From assembly GCA_021793095.1 (NCBI GenBank), contig JAJYTK010000026.1:1-9158 (forward strand): a DNA stretch of 9,158 nt, written 5' to 3'. The notes below the pieces were generated by a model. It had not been told where the DNA came from. It saw only the letters and a list, made by a program, of their open reading frames with translations, and searched no databases. This document shows positions 6,996 to 9,158 of this stretch, piece after piece. A program made the position numbers and the translations under genes. The DNA is from Pseudomonadota bacterium (GTDB taxonomy: Bacteria > Pseudomonadota > Gammaproteobacteria > Burkholderiales > Burkholderiaceae_B). The stretch's first letter is position 1. Each line of letters begins with the position of its first letter.

Positions 6996-7388
6996 TTAGG
7001 CGACGTAGCAGAGGACTTCGCCTCCGACACCAGTGGCACGTGCCTTGCGATCGGTCATCACACCGTGAGAGGTAGAGATGATTGCCACACCCAGGCCATT
7101 CATGACCTGTGGCAATTCAACGCTGCCCTTGTATACACGCAAACCTGGGCGTGATACACGGTCGATGCGCTCGATGACGGGACGGCCCGCGTAGTATTTT
7201 AAATCGATTTCCAGCACTGGCTTTTTATCGCCATTGACACGGAAACCCTCGATATAGCCTTCGTCTTTAAGCACAGTTGCAATGGCAACCTTTAGCTTTG
7301 AGGAGGGCATGCTAACCGACTCTTTGTTGACCATTTGCGCATTACGTACGCGTGTCAGCATATCGGCAACTGGATCGCTCATGCTCAT
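6996..7388 (-). CDS. rpsH: 30S ribosomal protein S8
   Basis: S8 is a primary 16S rRNA binder of the central domain and in E. coli represses the spc operon by binding near the rplE start. The 130 residues fit the family. [18 protein letters not shown] opens the protein; the C-terminal RNA-binding part has [13 protein letters not shown] (about 105-117) and GGEVLCYVA at the end. Two in-frame ATGs (7388 and 7382) are possible; the first is preferred because AGGAG lies at a normal distance and relatives begin MSMSDP. Whether an S8 target exists in this mRNA could not be decided by eye. Confidence 0.98.
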   Translation of the reverse strand: MSMSDPVADMLTRVRNAQMVNKESVSMPSSKLKVAIATVLKDEGYIEGFRVNGDKKPVLEIDLKYYAGRPVIERIDRVSRPGLRVYKGSVELPQVMNGLGVAIISTSHGVMTDRKARATGVGGEVLCYVA

Positions 7389-7398
7389 AAGTGTTCTC

Positions 7399-7704
7399 CT
7401 ACCAGCTGGATTTAGTCATACCCGGGATCTCGCCGCGCAAGGCCATCTCGCGTAGTTTATGACGAGTAATACCGAATTGCTTGTAGACACCACGCGCACG
7501 ACCGGTCACGGCGCAACGATTGCGCACACGGGTCGGATTAGAATTGCGCGGCAGCTTTTGCAGCTCGAGACGGGCGAGGTAACGCTCTTCGTCGGATTTG
7601 GACTGATCGTTAATGATTGCCCGGAGCTCTGCACGCTTTTCTGCGTACTTTTCGACTAGATTCTTACGCTTTAAATTGCGATTGATGAGTGAAAGTTTTG
7701 CCAC
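7399..7704 (-). CDS. rpsN: 30S ribosomal protein S14 (long, zinc-free type)
   Basis: S14 is in the head of the small subunit close to S3 and S10. The 101 residues are the length of the long C- form; the short zinc form has about 61. The C-terminal block [18 protein letters not shown] and the end [11 protein letters not shown] are diagnostic; only one cysteine is left at the old zinc site. The start codon is GTG (7702-7704) with AAGGGG upstream; the encoded N-terminus [10 protein letters not shown] is correct for the family. An ATG overlapping it (four bases upstream, another frame) does not open a reading frame that fits S14. Confidence 0.98.
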   Translation of the reverse strand: MAKLSLINRNLKRKNLVEKYAEKRAELRAIINDQSKSDEERYLARLELQKLPRNSNPTRVRNRCAVTGRARGVYKQFGITRHKLREMALRGEIPGMTKSSW

Positions 7705-7715
7705 GTCATCACCCC

Positions 7716-8255
7716 TTAGTTGCGGAACGGGAAACTAAAAGCCGATAGCAGGGCTTTTGCCTCCTCGTTACTTTGTGCTGTGGTGGTAATGCTAATGTTT
7801 AGCCCACGCACGGCATCGATTTTGTCATATTCGATCTCAGGAAAGATAATCTGCTCGCGCACCCCGAGATTATAATTGCCACGGCCATCAAAAGAACGTG
7901 CTGACAACCCACGGAAGTCACGCACACGTGGCAAAGCAATAGAAATCAGGCGGTCTAAAAACTCATACATGCGACGCCCGCGCAAGGTCACCTTGCAGCC
8001 AATGGGGTATTCCTCGCGGATTTTAAACCCAGCAATGGCCTTGCGTGCGGTGGTCACTACCGCCTTTTGACCTGCGATTTTGGTCAGGTCATCAACTGCG
8101 TTTTCAATGTGCTTGCGATCGGCAACGCCCTCGCCCACACCCATGTTAAGGGTGATCTTTTCGATGCGGGGCACCTGCATGATGCTCTTGTACCCAAACT
8201 GTTTGACCAGCTCTTGGGTGACATTATCGCGGTAAAATTCTTGTAAACGTGCCAT
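7716..8255 (-). CDS. rplE: 50S ribosomal protein L5
   Basis: L5 binds 5S rRNA and forms part of the central protuberance, contacting the P-site tRNA and S13. The 179 residues equal the usual length. Motifs are [20 protein letters not shown] (about 25-44), [19 protein letters not shown] (75-93), [16 protein letters not shown] and [20 protein letters not shown]. The end [12 protein letters not shown] is typical. The Shine-Dalgarno TAAGGA contains the stop codon of rplX. This start region is where S8 acts in E. coli. Confidence 0.99.
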   Translation of the reverse strand: MARLQEFYRDNVTQELVKQFGYKSIMQVPRIEKITLNMGVGEGVADRKHIENAVDDLTKIAGQKAVVTTARKAIAGFKIREEYPIGCKVTLRGRRMYEFLDRLISIALPRVRDFRGLSARSFDGRGNYNLGVREQIIFPEIEYDKIDAVRGLNISITTTAQSNEEAKALLSAFSFPFRN

Positions 8256-8265
8256 TTTTGTATCC

Positions 8266-8583
8266 TTATGCCTCGGCGCCTACGACCTTGCCGGTGGAGC
8301 GAAATACGCGCACCTTGCGCCCATCGACAACCTCAAATCCGACGCGGTCACCCTTGTTGGTCTCGGGGTTGAACAAAGCAACGTTTGAAATATGCAATGG
8401 CATCGCCTTGTCGATGATGCCCCCCTGCTGACCCGACATGGGATCGGGACGTACGTGCTTTTTAGCGATATTGATACCCTCGACAACCGCACGGTCACCC
8501 TTGACGCTAAGCACTGTACCGCGACGACCTTTGTCGCGTCCGGCGAGCACGATGACCTCGTCGCCTTTTTTGATCTTTCTCAT
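8266..8583 (-). CDS. rplX: 50S ribosomal protein L24
   Basis: L24 is an early assembly initiator of the large subunit and lies at the exit of the peptide tunnel. The 105 residues match the family. The KOW motif [20 protein letters not shown] (about 5-24) is clear; [13 protein letters not shown] and [17 protein letters not shown] follow, then [20 protein letters not shown]. The start is ATG with AGGAG upstream, nine bases after rplN. Confidence 0.99.
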   Translation of the reverse strand: MRKIKKGDEVIVLAGRDKGRRGTVLSVKGDRAVVEGINIAKKHVRPDPMSGQQGGIIDKAMPLHISNVALFNPETNKGDRVGFEVVDGRKVRVFRSTGKVVGAEA

Positions 8584-8592
8584 GTTAGGCTC

Positions 8593-8961
8593 CTATAGGA
8601 CCTCTGGCGCCAACGACACGATCTTCATAAACTTTTCGGTACGCAACTCACGTGTTACGGGCCCGAAAATACGTGTACCAATGGGCTCTAGTTTCGCATT
8701 GAGCAACACCGCAGCGTTGCCGCCAAATTTAACGAGCGAGCCGTCTTTGCGACGCACACCTTTAGCGGTGCGCACTACGACAGCATTGTAAATTTCGCCC
8801 TTTTTTACGCGCCCACGAGGTGCCGCCTCTTTGACTGTGACCTTGATGATGTCACCAATAGCGGCATAACGGCGCTTTGAGCCGCCCAACACCTTGATGC
8901 ACTGCACACGGCGCGCACCAGTATTGTCGGCCACATCAAGCGTGGTCTGCATCTGAATCAT
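8593..8961 (-). CDS. rplN: 50S ribosomal protein L14
   Basis: L14 forms part of the intersubunit bridges and contacts L19 on the large subunit. The 122 residues are standard. [59 protein letters not shown] and [13 protein letters not shown] are all family blocks. The start is ATG with AGGAA upstream. It is the first gene of the spc operon; no rpsQ coding end is found in the 197 bases upstream, so transcription probably starts in that gap, as in E. coli. Confidence 0.99.
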   Translation of the reverse strand: MIQMQTTLDVADNTGARRVQCIKVLGGSKRRYAAIGDIIKVTVKEAAPRGRVKKGEIYNAVVVRTAKGVRRKDGSLVKFGGNAAVLLNAKLEPIGTRIFGPVTRELRTEKFMKIVSLAPEVL

Positions 8962-9001
8962 GATTATTCCTATCCAACTTGACCGTTTCTGTATTGCGCT
9001 C

Positions 9002-9014
9002 TGTCACACTGACA
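9002..9014 (-). repeat. Short inverted repeat TGTCA-N3-TGACA
   Basis: TGTCA and TGACA form a five-base perfect inverted repeat around three bases. It lies about 40 bases before the rplN start. On the minus strand it overlaps TTGTCA, a five-of-six match to a -35 box, but no matching -10 box follows at 16-18 bases beyond a poor TACAGA. Confidence 0.25.
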
Positions 9015-9038
9015 AAGCCCCACACTCAAACAATCAGT

Positions 9039-9066
9039 TTTGGCCCCGTCAGGCTAAAGGCCCAAA
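9039..9066 (-). repeat. Imperfect hairpin in the rplN leader
   Basis: On the minus strand TTTGGGCC can pair with GGCCAAA with one bulged G around a 13-base loop. It is followed by ACTGATTGTTTGAG, not a continuous U run. It could be a weak terminator of upstream transcription or a leader structure. A short repeat of GCCTTT on the same strand (9069-9064 and 9061-9056) overlaps it. Confidence 0.25.
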
Positions 9067-9097
9067 GGCATCTAACCCCAGGTTGAAACTAAGTGAT

Positions 9098-9125
9098 TTG
9101 ATAATGTGAGCACCTGATGAATCAA
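9098..9125 (-). promoter_or_regulatory. Candidate spc-operon promoter
   Basis: On the minus strand TTGATT (four of six to TTGACA) is followed after 16 bases by TATCAA (four of six to TATAAT). This is the best pair I could find in the gap, but it is only fair. It would give rplN a leader of about 130 bases. The position agrees with the known spc promoter upstream of rplN in E. coli. Confidence 0.28.
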
Positions 9126-9158
9126 GCGCTGCAACCCTACCCCAATAGACTTATGGGT

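Larger units (their letters stand above)
8962..9158 (-). other. Non-coding leader upstream of rplN
   Basis: This 197-base stretch has no gene: the three minus-strand frames entering from the edge hit stops without resembling the end of S17 (rpsQ), the usual upstream neighbour. It holds a weak promoter candidate (9098-9125), an imperfect hairpin (9039-9066) and a short inverted repeat (9002-9014). The rplN ribosome-binding site AGGAA is at the near end. The likely role is promoter and leader of the spc genes. Confidence 0.6.

Noticed and set aside
6986..7039. An N-terminal extension of L6 by 18 residues.
   Set aside because: It overlaps the rpsH coding end, does not match L6 family N-termini, and the strong AAAGGGGG site serves the internal ATG at 6985.
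8962..9158. A tRNA, rpmC or rpsQ gene end in the rplN upstream region.
   Set aside because: No tRNA-like arms were seen and none of the three minus-strand frames resembles S17 or L29.

Overview
The window is the reverse-strand spc and alpha ribosomal-protein gene block of a bacterium. Every gene is read from high to low coordinates. In transcription order the genes are rplN, rplX, rplE, rpsN, rpsH, rplF, rplR, rpsE, rpmD, rplO, secY, infA, rpmJ, rpsM, rpsK, rpsD, rpoA and a rplQ cut by the window edge. I see no gene on the plus strand.

The organism looks like a betaproteobacterium of the order Burkholderiales, most likely an Alcaligenaceae or Bordetella-like lineage. RpoA begins [15 protein letters not shown] and ends in GLERP, a pattern I recall from Bordetella-type alpha subunits. 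The order secY-infA-rpmJ-rpsM differs from E. coli, where infA is elsewhere. S14 is the long zinc-free type and L36 the short zinc-binding type. The base composition looks moderate (about half GC by eye), lower than is typical of Bordetella. This assignment rests on memory of protein families, not on a search.

Region by region: positions 8962-9158 hold no gene; this is the leader upstream of rplN, with a weak promoter candidate and two small inverted repeats. Positions 3179-8961 are a tightly packed run of 13 genes from rplN to rpmJ, with gaps of 3 to 31 bases, and Shine-Dalgarno sequences often overlap the upstream stop codon. Positions 1739-3149 hold rpsM, rpsK and rpsD, also tightly packed. 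From there the spacing opens up: 180 bases lie between rpsD and rpoA, and 276 between rpoA and rplQ. Both gaps contain perfect or near-perfect inverted repeats and are the only unexplained structure in the window.

The genes work together in gene expression: small-subunit proteins S4, S5, S8, S11, S13 and S14; large-subunit proteins L5, L6, L14, L15, L17, L18, L24, L30 and L36; initiation factor IF1; the RNA polymerase alpha subunit; and SecY, the core of the protein-export channel that docks on the ribosome. I found no new enzyme system, mobile element, CRISPR array or RNA gene. The points worth a second look are the structured gaps around rpoA, which suggest a regulatory layout different from the E. 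coli alpha operon.
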